Shown here: positions 1-8,275 of the stretch, in pieces
Layout of the letters: each line of letters begins with the position of its first letter
Position numbering within the stretch: the first letter of the stretch is position 1
Source of the DNA: Abyssisolibacter fermentans
GTDB taxonomy: Bacteria; Bacillota; Clostridia; Tissierellales; MCWD3
Reading direction: 5' to 3'
Assembly: GCF_001559865.1 (NCBI RefSeq)
Contig: NZ_LOHE01000032.1
Location: 1-49,941, forward strand
DNA: 49,941 bases
Notes under the pieces: model-generated
Seen by the model: only the letters and a program-made list of their open reading frames with translations
Databases searched by the model: none
What the model was told of the DNA's origin: nothing
Made by a program: the position numbers and the translations under genes

Positions 1-190
1 TTGTTTTGTTATGCAAACTCATCCAACTATATTCAGCCTCATATGTGATTCGTATTCCTCAGACCGGAAATTTGCCTCCAGCTTCCTTCAGATTCCACCT
101 CACGGTGGACACCCTTGCTCTTGGCTAACACCTAATCACCTTCGGTGTTCGGGACTTTCACCCTATAGATTATGCCCATGCTGGGCACAC
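1..190 (-). mobile_element. group IIC intron, 5' part of domain I (partial)
   Basis: Read on the minus strand, the sequence starts GTGTGCCCAGCATGGGC at 190 and continues with blocks such as CTATAGGGTGAAAGTCCCGA, GGGTGTCC, GAATCTGAAGGAAGC and GAGTTTGCATAACAAAACAA. These match my recollection of the Oceanobacillus iheyensis-type group IIC intron domain I ribozyme core. The 5' end lies directly behind an intrinsic terminator hairpin (193-224), the known insertion preference of class IIC introns. The rest of the intron, including any reverse transcriptase ORF, lies beyond the left edge. An apparent plus-strand reading frame here is only the antisense of the ribozyme. Confidence 0.92.
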
Positions 191-192
191 AT

Positions 193-224
193 AAAAAAAA
201 GACTCTTCTAATGAGTCTTTTTTT
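193..224 (-). terminator. intrinsic terminator, target of the group IIC intron
   Basis: A GACTC/GAGTC stem is extended by A/T pairs to about 12 bp, with a 7-nt loop and a run of eight T on the minus strand. It would end transcripts coming from the dga operon or from the small ORF at 260-385. The intron 5' end follows within 2-3 nt. Confidence 0.85.
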
Positions 225-259
225 ACACTTATATAAATGTGTAGATATTATAATTTAAG

Positions 260-385
260 TTATACCTCATTAGAAAGAATTAGTTTAATTTTTTTGCAAT
301 ACAAACAACCAGCGTTAAAATAATAACCCCAGTTAAAAAATGTATAAAATTGTACTGAACTATTCTTTCTATTAAGCTCTAACAT
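260..385 (-). other. possible small ORF (41 aa), perhaps a frameshifted hydrophobic peptide
   Basis: An ATG at 385 follows a TGGAGGAT ribosome binding site at good spacing and opens a 41-codon frame ending at 260, just before the terminator at 193-224. The annotated frame is not convincing as a protein (begins MLELNRKNSS). The neighbouring frame over the same DNA reads IERIVQYNFIHF then LTGVIILTLVVCIAKKLN and stops at 280-282, a good single membrane segment with a basic tail. Removing one A after the fourth codon would join the good start to that frame. It may be a broken small membrane peptide gene or just leader sequence. I do not recognise a family. Confidence 0.3.
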
Positions 386-506
386 TTTTAATATCCTCCA
401 TCAAATTCACTGTTTATAAATATATTAATATTCATTATAGCAGATTATTGTCACTTGTCAACGAATTATCACTTTATTTTGCGAAATTGTCTAAATATTT
501 ATATAA

Positions 507-1256
507 TTAAAAAAGCTTCTTAATTTCATTGTAAACTTCTTTTACCATATCTACAGAAGTTAATCCAGTTTCTTTATCAATAACAGATGTATATACATGA
601 GGTATTATTTTATTACATCCTGCATCTAAGCAAACTTTAACTATTTTATAAACATTGCTAGCATCTATTCCTCCAGTTGGTTCTATAACTGGCATATCTA
701 ATTCAGCACAAGCCTCTGCAACAGCTTTAAGTTCATCTATATGCTTTATTCCTTTCATGTGAAAAAATTTAACTGACTTAACTCCAATCTCTTTTAACAT
801 AGTTATAGCTGTTTTTACATCTACAACTGCATCTTCCATATTAGAGCTTTCTGGTCCTGTTGATATTTTAACTTTACCAACTACACCTGTTGGACTAATA
901 AGTGCATTTACAAAGGTATTATTGCATCCACTAGCATTTAATACTCCTGCTGTATATCCTGCAGCTGTATATACTTGATTAGCATGACCTGGATCAAGTT
1001 TTGAAGCTATCTCTGCTACTACCTTCCATTGTTTTGGATCTCCTGCTCCTAATCCAATTGATATCACCGGAATTTTTTCTAAATATTTTTTCCCTTCTTC
1101 TACTGCTTCTTCTACTGTATCAAAATTTTTAGATAATAATCCAATGACAGTATTCCCATCCATTGCATCAAATACTTCCTTTGCATTGTCTGCATCTTTA
1201 GCTAAATAATTAACTGCTACTTTCCCTTTATAAAAATTAAAACGTTCAAAATCCAT
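507..1256 (-). CDS. dgaF: 2-dehydro-3-deoxy-6-phosphogluconate aldolase of D-glucosaminate catabolism (DgaF-like)
   Basis: This 249-residue protein resembles DgaF, the aldolase that cleaves 2-keto-3-deoxy-6-phosphogluconate to pyruvate and glyceraldehyde 3-phosphate, the last step of the D-glucosaminate pathway described in Salmonella. The sequence has the alternating beta/alpha pattern of a TIM barrel, with a glycine-rich IEPTGGIDASN motif near residue 185 and a KFFHMKGIKH segment near residue 160. A GGAGG site lies in the end of dgaE, two bases separate the genes, and it is the last gene of the operon. The assignment rests on family resemblance and on the complete dga context. Confidence 0.9.
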   Translation of the reverse strand: MDFERFNFYKGKVAVNYLAKDADNAKEVFDAMDGNTVIGLLSKNFDTVEEAVEEGKKYLEKIPVISIGLGAGDPKQWKVVAEIASKLDPGHANQVYTAAGYTAGVLNASGCNNTFVNALISPTGVVGKVKISTGPESSNMEDAVVDVKTAITMLKEIGVKSVKFFHMKGIKHIDELKAVAEACAELDMPVIEPTGGIDASNVYKIVKVCLDAGCNKIIPHVYTSVIDKETGLTSVDMVKEVYNEIKKLF

Positions 1257-1258
1257 AG

Positions 1259-2380
1259 TTATTTTGCCTCCTTCAAATAATTTACCGCTTCTTTTAATCT
1301 ATCTAATAATAATTCTTCTTCTCCTTGATGAAGAGGTCTTGGATCAAAATGTATATAACCTAAGTTAGAATAATAGTTCCTTGTGTATATTGCTGGATTA
1401 CCATTTTCTAATTCCTTTATTAAAGCTCTTGCATCGAATCCTAAAATATCATTGTTTACTTTTACTTTCAATCTGAAAATTTCTCTACCCGCTTCATCTT
1501 GCTCTATGTCAGCTGTTAGCCCATCTATTTTACTTACTTCGTTTTTTAAATACTCGACAATTTTTATCTGCTTTTCACATAGTGCTTTGTTATCTTTTTT
1601 CTCATACAATTCCAATGCTTTTATTAATCCCATTATGCTTTCTTTACTGATTTTCATTGTTCGTCCAATTCCTTTGTACTGTTTGTAGCAAGCATCTATC
1701 CAGTGTTTTTTACCTGTAATAAAACCAGATGTAGGTCCTTCTATGGCTTTTGCTCCACTGTATATAACCATATCTGCACCCAATCTAACATATTTTTTCA
1801 AATCTTCTTCTGCTGCTGCATCTACTATTATCGGTAGATTAAACTCCTGTCCTATTTTAATCATATCATCTAATGAAACCATGCCCTTTTGAACTGCATG
1901 ATGGGATTTGACATAAAAAAGTACTGCAGTGTTATCAGTTATTGCCTCTTTTATATGGTCTATTTCTACTTTATTAGCACATCCAACCTCTATGATTTTT
2001 CCTCCACCAATCTTAATCATTTGAGTTATTGAAGCTCCAAAATTTACACAATGTCCTTTTTGAATTATTATTTCATTTTTTAAACCTGTGCTATCTGGTA
2101 ATTTTTCAACCAAAGAAATTTTACCTTTTGTTATAGCAGCTGCGGTAGATATTGCTATGCCTGATGATGCTCCTAAAGTTATACAACTAGCCTCTGCACC
2201 AGTATGATCTGATATAAGCTCCCCTGCTCTTTTCATAAGTTCATCTATTACAACAAAATCTCTGGAAGCCTCGTATACGCTTTGTGATACTTCATCTGCT
2301 GGTGTAGAAACTCCTAATATTGTCATCTTACCACTTGCATTAATAACTTTTCTTAAATCTATTGATTCATATATACTCAT
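1259..2380 (-). CDS. dgaE: D-glucosaminate-6-phosphate ammonia-lyase (DgaE)
   Basis: DgaE is a PLP enzyme of the SelA-like fold that removes ammonia from D-glucosaminate 6-phosphate to give 2-keto-3-deoxy-6-phosphogluconate. The 373-residue protein has the family's N-terminal INASGKMTILGVS stretch, a GASSGIA loop near residue 70 and a YSGAKAIEGPTSG segment near residue 207 that carries the likely PLP lysine. It starts at an ATG behind AGGAGGT. It is separated from dgaD by a 185-nt leader ending in a terminator-like hairpin 17 nt before the start codon, so this gene and dgaF may be expressed at a different level from the PTS genes. Confidence 0.92.
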   Translation of the reverse strand: MSIYESIDLRKVINASGKMTILGVSTPADEVSQSVYEASRDFVVIDELMKRAGELISDHTGAEASCITLGASSGIAISTAAAITKGKISLVEKLPDSTGLKNEIIIQKGHCVNFGASITQMIKIGGGKIIEVGCANKVEIDHIKEAITDNTAVLFYVKSHHAVQKGMVSLDDMIKIGQEFNLPIIVDAAAEEDLKKYVRLGADMVIYSGAKAIEGPTSGFITGKKHWIDACYKQYKGIGRTMKISKESIMGLIKALELYEKKDNKALCEKQIKIVEYLKNEVSKIDGLTADIEQDEAGREIFRLKVKVNNDILGFDARALIKELENGNPAIYTRNYYSNLGYIHFDPRPLHQGEEELLLDRLKEAVNYLKEAK

Positions 2381-2565
2381 ATATTAACCTCCTAACAAGA
2401 AAAAAGGAGAATAAACTCCCATTTTCTTATTAATATAACTTTATAACAACCGAAGCAATTACATATTAATTGCAGCACACCGTTTCAATAAAACAAAAAA
2501 TTGCACACTCCTATTAAATCTAATCGGTACCCGCGCCTATAAAAATGGGACTATCTTTCACCTTG
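2381..2565 (-). promoter_or_regulatory. structured leader between dgaD and dgaE, possible attenuator
   Basis: The minus-strand RNA here contains a CCC/GGG-paired segment just after dgaD, two GTGTGC boxes, and a perfect hairpin GCAATTA-ATATG-TAATTGC. An alternative GCAATT copy upstream could compete for the same TAATTGC strand. It ends in a GGAG/CTCC hairpin with a T run at 2398-2420, just before the dgaE ribosome binding site. I do not recognise a named riboswitch class. An attenuator or riboswitch is inference; a simple intercistronic stabiliser is also possible. Confidence 0.45.
2398..2420 (-). terminator. terminator-like hairpin upstream of dgaE
   Basis: GGGAG-TTTATT-CTCC followed by six T on the minus strand. 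It lies inside the operon, immediately before the dgaE ribosome binding site, so it would work as an attenuator rather than as an operon end. Confidence 0.55.
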
Positions 2566-3378
2566 TTATAAAATTCCTAATAAAGAACATACTATACTAA
2601 TTACTATAATTGATGTTAAAATAATATTGTAACGCGGACCTTTTTTCTTTAAAAACCAATATATACCAAACACTGCTGCTAGGGGTAATAATCCTGGTGC
2701 CATTGAGTCTAAGATATCTTGAATGACTATTGGACTGCCCTCCAATAAATTTATTTCAAGAGGTGTAGAGATGTTTATATAACTTGCTGATAGTGCACCC
2801 ATCATGAATAGACCTAGTATACTGGCACCTGTTATTAACTCCTTGACTCTTCCGTCCTGAAGTAAACTTAATATTGATTCTCTACCTAAAGAATATCCTT
2901 TTATACATAATCCGTAACTTATTATCATTGTTACTGCTGTGTATGTCACTAATGGCATTATACCTCCCATAGCACTTCCTTGTGTTGCAAAAGGTAAGAA
3001 TATAGCTATAATTAATGGCATAATACCTGCCCATACTATTGAATCTCCCATACCTGCAACCGGTCCCATTAAACCTGTTTTGATACCTGTAATAGCTGCA
3101 TCAGGAACATTTTCACCACTTGCTTTCTGTTCTTCCATAGCTATTGTTATACCATGTATAATTGTTCCAAATATACCTTCAGTATTAAAAAAGTCTAAAT
3201 GTCTCTTTAGTGCTTCACTTAACTCTTGCTTAGTAGTATAAAGTTTTTTTAGTACAGGAATCATACTTGAACAAAATATTAAACTTTGCAAACGTTCATA
3301 GGAGTTTGACAATTCTGCTCCAAGATAATATGTTAACCATACTTTTCGTATATCTTTTTTAGTTATTTTATCTGGCAT
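2566..3378 (-). CDS. dgaD: mannose-family PTS IID component (DgaD)
   Basis: This 270-residue protein is the IID membrane subunit of a mannose-type phosphotransferase system, here probably importing and phosphorylating D-glucosaminate. It begins with the cytoplasmic domain typical of IID (KKDIRKVWLTYYLGAELSNS), has the conserved GIKTGLMGPVAGMGDSI region near residue 100, and C-terminal hydrophobic helices ending at about residue 270. Its start codon overlaps the dgaC stop codon in the pattern TAATG, which implies translational coupling. Confidence 0.93.
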   Translation of the reverse strand: MPDKITKKDIRKVWLTYYLGAELSNSYERLQSLIFCSSMIPVLKKLYTTKQELSEALKRHLDFFNTEGIFGTIIHGITIAMEEQKASGENVPDAAITGIKTGLMGPVAGMGDSIVWAGIMPLIIAIFLPFATQGSAMGGIMPLVTYTAVTMIISYGLCIKGYSLGRESILSLLQDGRVKELITGASILGLFMMGALSASYINISTPLEINLLEGSPIVIQDILDSMAPGLLPLAAVFGIYWFLKKKGPRYNIILTSIIVISIVCSLLGIL

Positions 3379-4130
3379 TATGCTTCTGCACCTCCTTTAT
3401 TTGCTGTTCCTCTATACAATAATGCTAAACATGTACCAAATATTGCTGCTGCCATAACATTTATATTTAAGAATTTTACTGCAAAAAAACCCATGATAAA
3501 GAACGGAATAAGACGTTTTTTACCTATAACCATAATTGTAATTGCAAAACCTAGTGCTGGTAATATACCACCCATTATTTCAAATGAATGTGTTAACCAA
3601 ACTGGTAATATAGCTAGTATTTTATTTACTACAGCTTCTCCATAATAAGTTGATATAAATACTATTGGAAAACGAATAATAAAACCTAATATTGCAGGGT
3701 ATAAAAATGCACATCTATAAATTCCTTTAGTATTTGCTTCTTCGGCATGTTTATCAGCCATATGAACCCAGAAAGCGTTTGTAGTACGTCTTAATTGATC
3801 TACAAATACTCCTAATATTCCAAATGGAACAGCTAATGCTACTGCCATATTTGGTTCTAATCCTGTTTGCAGTGCTATTGGTATAGCTATACAAGCTGCT
3901 AAAGCAGGGTCTGAAGGAACATTTCCACCCGGTGTAGATGTAACCCCTAAGTACACTAATTGAACTCCAGCACCTATTATCATAGCCCCAGCCATGTCTC
4001 CAAATAACAGTCCAACTACTACAGCTACACATACTGGTTGTATTAACATTCCAGAAAAAGTATAACCAAATCTTAATCTAGCAAACCAATAGTATAAGCC
4101 CATACAAATAGCGATACCTAATGATCCCAT
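3378..4130 (-). CDS. dgaC: mannose-family PTS IIC component (DgaC)
   Basis: This 250-residue very hydrophobic protein is the sugar-channel subunit of the mannose-type PTS. It has the IIC signature around GAGVQLVYLGVTSTPGGNVPSDPALAACIAIPIAL (only part is needed for recognition: VQLVYLGVTSTPGG near residue 55). It pairs with DgaD in the membrane. It follows dgaB by 14 nt. Substrate specificity for D-glucosaminate is inferred from the lyase and aldolase genes of the same operon. Confidence 0.93.
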   Translation of the reverse strand: MGSLGIAICMGLYYWFARLRFGYTFSGMLIQPVCVAVVVGLLFGDMAGAMIIGAGVQLVYLGVTSTPGGNVPSDPALAACIAIPIALQTGLEPNMAVALAVPFGILGVFVDQLRRTTNAFWVHMADKHAEEANTKGIYRCAFLYPAILGFIIRFPIVFISTYYGEAVVNKILAILPVWLTHSFEIMGGILPALGFAITIMVIGKKRLIPFFIMGFFAVKFLNINVMAAAIFGTCLALLYRGTANKGGAEA

Positions 4131-4144
4131 AATAAAACCTCCTA

Positions 4145-4633
4145 TTATTTATATTTTTTTAATATGTCTTTTAAAGGCTGAGGCTTGTCTTCAGGTATTG
4201 TTTGAAAATATATTTCAACATTTTTCCCATCAAGTTCCTCTAACCTTTTTACATCAGCATCATCAAGAGTAATATTTTGAAAAACAGTTTTTCTGTTAGG
4301 TCCTCCACCCAAACCACCAACTTGAATTCTTTCAACGCTAAATCCTTTTTCCCAAGCCAGTTTTAATGATTTTAAATCACCAAAAAGTATCAATACATTA
4401 CCTAATCCAAACTTATCTGATTTCCATTCTTCACATGCTTCATTTATTCCATAACAATCTACTTTTACATTTGGTGGTGCTGCCATTAAGTACACATTTT
4501 TCATGAATGGGTCACTAGCAAGCATATCACTAATTACAATTATTCTATTAGCTCCTGCTTGATTTACCCATTTGGTAACAACTTGCCCATGAATTAAACG
4601 GCTGTCAATTCTACAAAGCACTATTTCTGCCAT
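4145..4633 (-). CDS. dgaB: mannose-family PTS IIB component (DgaB)
   Basis: The 162-residue cytoplasmic IIB subunit passes phosphate from IIA to the incoming substrate. The phosphorylated histidine is His15 in the motif RIDSRLIHGQVV. Length and the C-terminal YFQTIPEDKP segment fit the IIB-mannose family. It is encoded as a separate protein from IIA, 21 nt downstream of dgaA. Confidence 0.93.
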   Translation of the reverse strand: MAEIVLCRIDSRLIHGQVVTKWVNQAGANRIIVISDMLASDPFMKNVYLMAAPPNVKVDCYGINEACEEWKSDKFGLGNVLILFGDLKSLKLAWEKGFSVERIQVGGLGGGPNRKTVFQNITLDDADVKRLEELDGKNVEIYFQTIPEDKPQPLKDILKKYK

Positions 4634-4654
4634 ATTGCTTCCTCCTTTTATTTT

Positions 4655-5074
4655 TTAATTTTTATTCATTGCTTTTTCTAATAATTTAATTACATCCTTA
4701 CATCCATTTTGCGCAGAAGAAACTATTCTTTCTATTGTTTCTTCACTTTCTAAGCTATCTATAGAAGAAATTGCTTCTAGTAGCATTGGTGCATTTAACC
4801 CTGAAATAACTCTTATTTTATACAACTGACTTAATTTTGCTGATACATTAGATGTAGTTCCTCCATATAAATCTGTCATTATAACGGAATTATCAGCCAA
4901 TTGAGATACTTTATTTTCAACTTTTTCATAGAATTCTTGAAAAGTTTCATTCGCAGTCAATGCAATTTCAGAAACTCTAGGAGTATCTCCTAGAATCATT
5001 TTCATACTCTCTATAAGTTTTTCACCCCATCCACCATGGGTTAAAAGTAATATTTCTGCATTCTCTGTGGACAA
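4655..5074 (-). CDS. dgaA: mannose-family PTS IIA component (DgaA)
   Basis: This 139-residue protein is the first phosphocarrier of the D-glucosaminate PTS, accepting phosphate from HPr on His13 in LLTHGGWGEKL. The later MTDLYGGTTSN motif near residue 70 is typical of EIIA-mannose domains. It is the first gene of the operon, behind a good GGAGGTGG site and a sigma-54 promoter at 5109-5124. Confidence 0.93.
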   Translation of the reverse strand: MSTENAEILLLTHGGWGEKLIESMKMILGDTPRVSEIALTANETFQEFYEKVENKVSQLADNSVIMTDLYGGTTSNVSAKLSQLYKIRVISGLNAPMLLEAISSIDSLESEETIERIVSSAQNGCKDVIKLLEKAMNKN

Positions 5075-5108
5075 TTATGCCACCTCCTTTCAAGTACTTA
5101 TGTATATC

Positions 5109-5124
5109 GCAATTAACATGCCAA
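5109..5124 (-). promoter_or_regulatory. sigma-54 promoter of dgaABCDEF
   Basis: On the minus strand TTGGCATGTTAATTGC has the invariant GG and GC dinucleotides ten bases apart, close to the consensus TGGCAC-N5-TTGC. It lies 35 nt upstream of dgaA and next to the gene for the sigma-54 activator DgaR, as expected for LevR-type control. Confidence 0.9.
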
Positions 5125-5137
5125 ATTTGTGTCATAA

Positions 5138-5161
5138 AAAAAACACCCTAAGGTGTTTTTT
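5138..5161 (-). terminator. intrinsic terminator of dgaR
   Basis: Stem of AAAAAACACC with GGTGTTTTTT, a 4-nt loop and a T run on the minus strand. The stop codon of the DgaR C-terminal frame (5148-5150) lies within the hairpin. Confidence 0.85.
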
Positions 5162-5918
5162 GATATAAAAGCTCATAAATACAAGCGATTTCCCTATTAG
5201 ATAATTCTATCCCATAGTTGTTTTCTATTTTAGAAAATGACAGTTTTATTACAGAAAAAGCTTCTTTTATTACATTATCATATTTTTTTATCTCATATTC
5301 TATTGGAATTTTATTTATTATTATTCTTTCTACCATACAGCAGCAATGTATTAAAAATCTTAACCTTATTTGCTTTGATATATTGATTCTTAATTTTTCG
5401 CTTATTAAAGTTAATGCTTCTTCAACTTCAGATAATATTCTATTAGGATTTAGTATTGTTAAATAGTCTATTATACTTTGTAATGTAATAGAACTAACAA
5501 ACTTGTCAGTTATTTCTTTTAAACTACCCTCAAAATTATTTAACTGCTCTCTTATGCCAATAATATCCATTAGAAGATCAATACCATTTTCTGAAAATAA
5601 CTCTTCTAGTGATATAAATGGAATATCAAATACATTAATATTAAAGGTCCCTATAATCCCTACTATCTCTTCGTCATCTTTTATTTGTTTTAATAGTTTT
5701 TCCTGAGTATCTATTAGATGGTATTCTTTTGACTCAATTTTAAAATCCTGAGGCAGAAAATCCTTGAATGTATTTTCTATCAATTTTTTTATTTTATTAG
5801 CTGTACCTATTCCTGTTATACATGATGTTATTAATACTTTAGTATTTTTATTAATTGCATTAGTTGATTCAACTAAAAGCACTTGTTTATTAGATATTTC
5901 TTTAAAAAATTGAACCAT
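5148..5918 (-). CDS. dgaR: C-terminal part of DgaR: EIIB-like and PRD2 domains (separate frame)
   Basis: This 256-residue frame holds the missing end of a LevR-type activator. An EIIB-galactitol-like domain has the motif LITSCITGIGTANK with its cysteine near residue 33, followed by a PTS regulation domain in the C-terminal half. It overlaps the end of the 705-residue frame by 17 nt and is in the +1 frame relative to it. No ribosome binding site is visible before its ATG (upstream is AAAACCGCTTA), which argues against an independent gene. Skipping one T in the TTTTTT run at about 5907-5912 would join both frames as NGSIF-KEISNKQ. It could be a true frameshift mutation, a sequencing error or a recoding site. 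Confidence 0.8.
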   Translation of the reverse strand: MVQFFKEISNKQVLLVESTNAINKNTKVLITSCITGIGTANKIKKLIENTFKDFLPQDFKIESKEYHLIDTQEKLLKQIKDDEEIVGIIGTFNINVFDIPFISLEELFSENGIDLLMDIIGIREQLNNFEGSLKEITDKFVSSITLQSIIDYLTILNPNRILSEVEEALTLISEKLRINISKQIRLRFLIHCCCMVERIIINKIPIEYEIKKYDNVIKEAFSVIKLSFSKIENNYGIELSNREIACIYELLYQKTP

Positions 5919-8019
5919 TAAGCGGTTTTAAGTCATATACAACTTTCCTTGTTATTTCCAACAATACTTCTGTCGTTATATTCTTTATAACTATATTTTT
6001 TACTCCTAAATTTTTTTCAATAACTTGGCCAAAAGAAACTAACGATCCCATATCTACTAATAATATCATTTCTTCATATTTCTTATCTTTTATTAATTCT
6101 ATGAGTTTATCTAATGTATCGCTAATAGACTGCTCTAAAGGCATATCTATTGGCTGAATTATTTCTGTTTTAAATAAGGTATTTGCAAAACCAGCCATAC
6201 TTGATGCAGTTGTATTTCCATGTGCAATTATGACAACACCGCAGTTTCTATTCTCATTTTTAATTGGATTGCTATTATATAATGCATTTAAAAATAATGT
6301 GATAAATATAAGCTCACTCTTTGGACATGAAACTCTAAATACATCACTCATATATGTGCATATCACTTTTGCTTCATCATACTCTTTTTTATAATTCTTA
6401 ACTATATATGATGTGTTGTAAACCGGTGTACTTTCTCCGTTTCTTACATATGATAAAAAAGTATATATGTGAAGATAAAAATTGTTTTTAGTTGCATCAT
6501 CAAATTCTATGTGTGTTATTTCTTCAATTTTGTTTATTATCTTATTTATCTTTCCTGTCATTGGACCATCTATTAGTTTTCTAGATAGTTCATTGTTTTT
6601 ATTTTCTTGAATTTTATAATAAAAAGTATATTGAAACAATGTCTGAATTTTATTCTCTAATAATAATCTGCTTTCAATATATGATAAATCTTTCTCTCTC
6701 AATGCATTATATTCTTTTGTAAGCAAAGAATAAAAATTGATACCGTTACTGTCATTATCTTGTAAATTTAATTCTTTTTCAAATATATAATTACTTTCTG
6801 GTGTTATATCTGTATATTCCAATCTGTTAAATAATGCATCAAGTAATTTTTTTACTTTTAAATCATCATATATATTCTTTTCTGTCACAAAAGTGTCATC
6901 CAGTATTATATACTCATATCCTTTTGTCATTACATTTAGGAATGCTTGTGCACATTTGTATTGTATTTCACTTTTAAGTTCACCTATATTTCCTTCAAAC
7001 TCATGTGTCATCAAGTAATATGCAAATTCATATGACAATTTAATTTTTAATCCAGTTTTAATACTTTCGTGCTGTAAAAATTTCAATATTATCTCTAATC
7101 TTTCTTTAGGCGTTCTATTAGATAACTTAGGAATTTCTATTACTACTTGAATTCTCCTTAAAAATGTTCTTAATAAGGATGAGTTGACATCGCATGTTGT
7201 AGCTCCTATTAATCTAATATTAACCTTGTTTAGGTTTCCTGAAGCTCCTAGTTTTCTATATTGATTTTTATCAAGTATAGAAAACAGTTTTTCCTGTCCT
7301 TCGGCGGGAAGTCTATGTATTTCATCTAGAAACAAAAACCCTCCATCTGCCTTTTGTATTAACCCTTCTTTATCTGCTGTTGCTCCTGTAAAAGCTCCTT
7401 TTGTATATCCAAAAAGTTGCCCTGTTAATAACTCTGGATTGTTATAATACTCGGAACAATTAAAATACACAAAAGGAATTGAAGTCTGAGAATGTTTATA
7501 ATTTTCATAGTATTGATGCATAACCTCTGCAAAAAAAGTTTTTCCAACACCTGATGCACCTGTCAATAACACATGTAGTCCATTTGGTGGATACAAAACA
7601 GCTGATTTAGCTTTATCAATAGCTTCCTTTAAACTTTTATTGTTGCCTATTAATCTATTAAATGGATCTTCCTCTGTTTTAGTCTTTGTTTCCGCTTCAC
7701 TAATAGATGTAGTTAAGTACTTATTTTTGAGACGTTCAAATGATTTAACTTCATAATCACACTTTCTTATTTTACATTCTAATAGATTTTCGAAACTATC
7801 TGTATCAATAAACAGAACTGGTCTTGATTTGATTTTTATAAGTCTATACTCTTTATTTAATGTGTTTAATTCTTGACTTACAGCATTTCTAGCAATTTTT
7901 AATTTATCACTAATTTCTTGTGCTGAAGTTCCAATATTTAAATTATATTGCAAATCTTGTTTTGTTATTTTACTCGATAATACCTTTATTTCATTGTAAA
8001 TTTTTTCTTTTCTTTTCAT
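5902..8019 (-). CDS. dgaR: sigma-54-dependent LevR-type activator DgaR, N-terminal 705 residues
   Basis: This protein would activate the dga promoter in answer to PTS phosphorylation. Domains in order are an N-terminal winged helix (about 1-80), an AAA+ domain with Walker A GASGVGKT near residue 153, the sigma-54 contact motif GAFTGA near 208 and Walker B FLFLDEIHR near 230, then a PRD around 470-570, and an EIIA-mannose-like domain with IIAHGNTTASS near 595. The frame ends after VYDLKPLNGSIF, where homologues would continue into EIIB and PRD2, which are found in the overlapping frame at 5148-5918. It starts at an ATG behind AAGGTGGTG. The loss of the C-terminal sensor part, if real, could change induction. 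Confidence 0.9.
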   Translation of the reverse strand: MKRKEKIYNEIKVLSSKITKQDLQYNLNIGTSAQEISDKLKIARNAVSQELNTLNKEYRLIKIKSRPVLFIDTDSFENLLECKIRKCDYEVKSFERLKNKYLTTSISEAETKTKTEEDPFNRLIGNNKSLKEAIDKAKSAVLYPPNGLHVLLTGASGVGKTFFAEVMHQYYENYKHSQTSIPFVYFNCSEYYNNPELLTGQLFGYTKGAFTGATADKEGLIQKADGGFLFLDEIHRLPAEGQEKLFSILDKNQYRKLGASGNLNKVNIRLIGATTCDVNSSLLRTFLRRIQVVIEIPKLSNRTPKERLEIILKFLQHESIKTGLKIKLSYEFAYYLMTHEFEGNIGELKSEIQYKCAQAFLNVMTKGYEYIILDDTFVTEKNIYDDLKVKKLLDALFNRLEYTDITPESNYIFEKELNLQDNDSNGINFYSLLTKEYNALREKDLSYIESRLLLENKIQTLFQYTFYYKIQENKNNELSRKLIDGPMTGKINKIINKIEEITHIEFDDATKNNFYLHIYTFLSYVRNGESTPVYNTSYIVKNYKKEYDEAKVICTYMSDVFRVSCPKSELIFITLFLNALYNSNPIKNENRNCGVVIIAHGNTTASSMAGFANTLFKTEIIQPIDMPLEQSISDTLDKLIELIKDKKYEEMILLVDMGSLVSFGQVIEKNLGVKNIVIKNITTEVLLEITRKVVYDLKPLNGSIF

Positions 8020-8058
8020 AAAAACACCACCTTTTTTATGATGTCTAATTTACTAATA

Positions 8059-8088
8059 AATATATCATATTTTTAATTATTATGTCGA
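8059..8088 (-). promoter_or_regulatory. possible sigma-A promoter of dgaR
   Basis: TCGACA, 18 nt, TATATT on the minus strand, about 40 nt upstream of dgaR. This is a moderate match in very AT-rich DNA. Confidence 0.35.
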
Positions 8089-8207
8089 TATTTGTTTGTT
8101 TAATATATATTTTAAACATTTATGTAAATGTCCGAATTATATATGTGAATTTTTGTAATATATAATGTGTTTCACGTCTTAAAATCGAATGTTGTTGATG
8201 TATTTCT

Positions 8208-8235
8208 TTGAATTATTCGTATTTTGTGGTATAAT
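8208..8235 (+). promoter_or_regulatory. sigma-A promoter of the FAD-dependent protein gene
   Basis: TTGAAT, 16 nt, TATAAT, located 40 nt upstream of the ATG at 8276. Confidence 0.55.
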
Positions 8236-8275
8236 TATTATGTATTAATGTGTTTTCTACTAAGGAGGTTTTATA

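Noticed and set aside
11-211. Plus-strand 66-codon open frame at the left edge
   Set aside because: It runs antisense to the group IIC intron ribozyme and across the terminator; no ribosome binding site.
3754-4032. Open frame of 92 codons inside dgaC and similar frames antisense to liv, dha and serS genes
   Set aside because: Shadows of real genes: biased composition, no ribosome binding sites and fully overlapped by well-supported proteins.
5898-5925. Programmed frameshift in dgaR as a firm call
   Set aside because: TTT-TAA could support a +1 shift, but no stimulatory element is visible, so mutation or sequence error is at least as likely.
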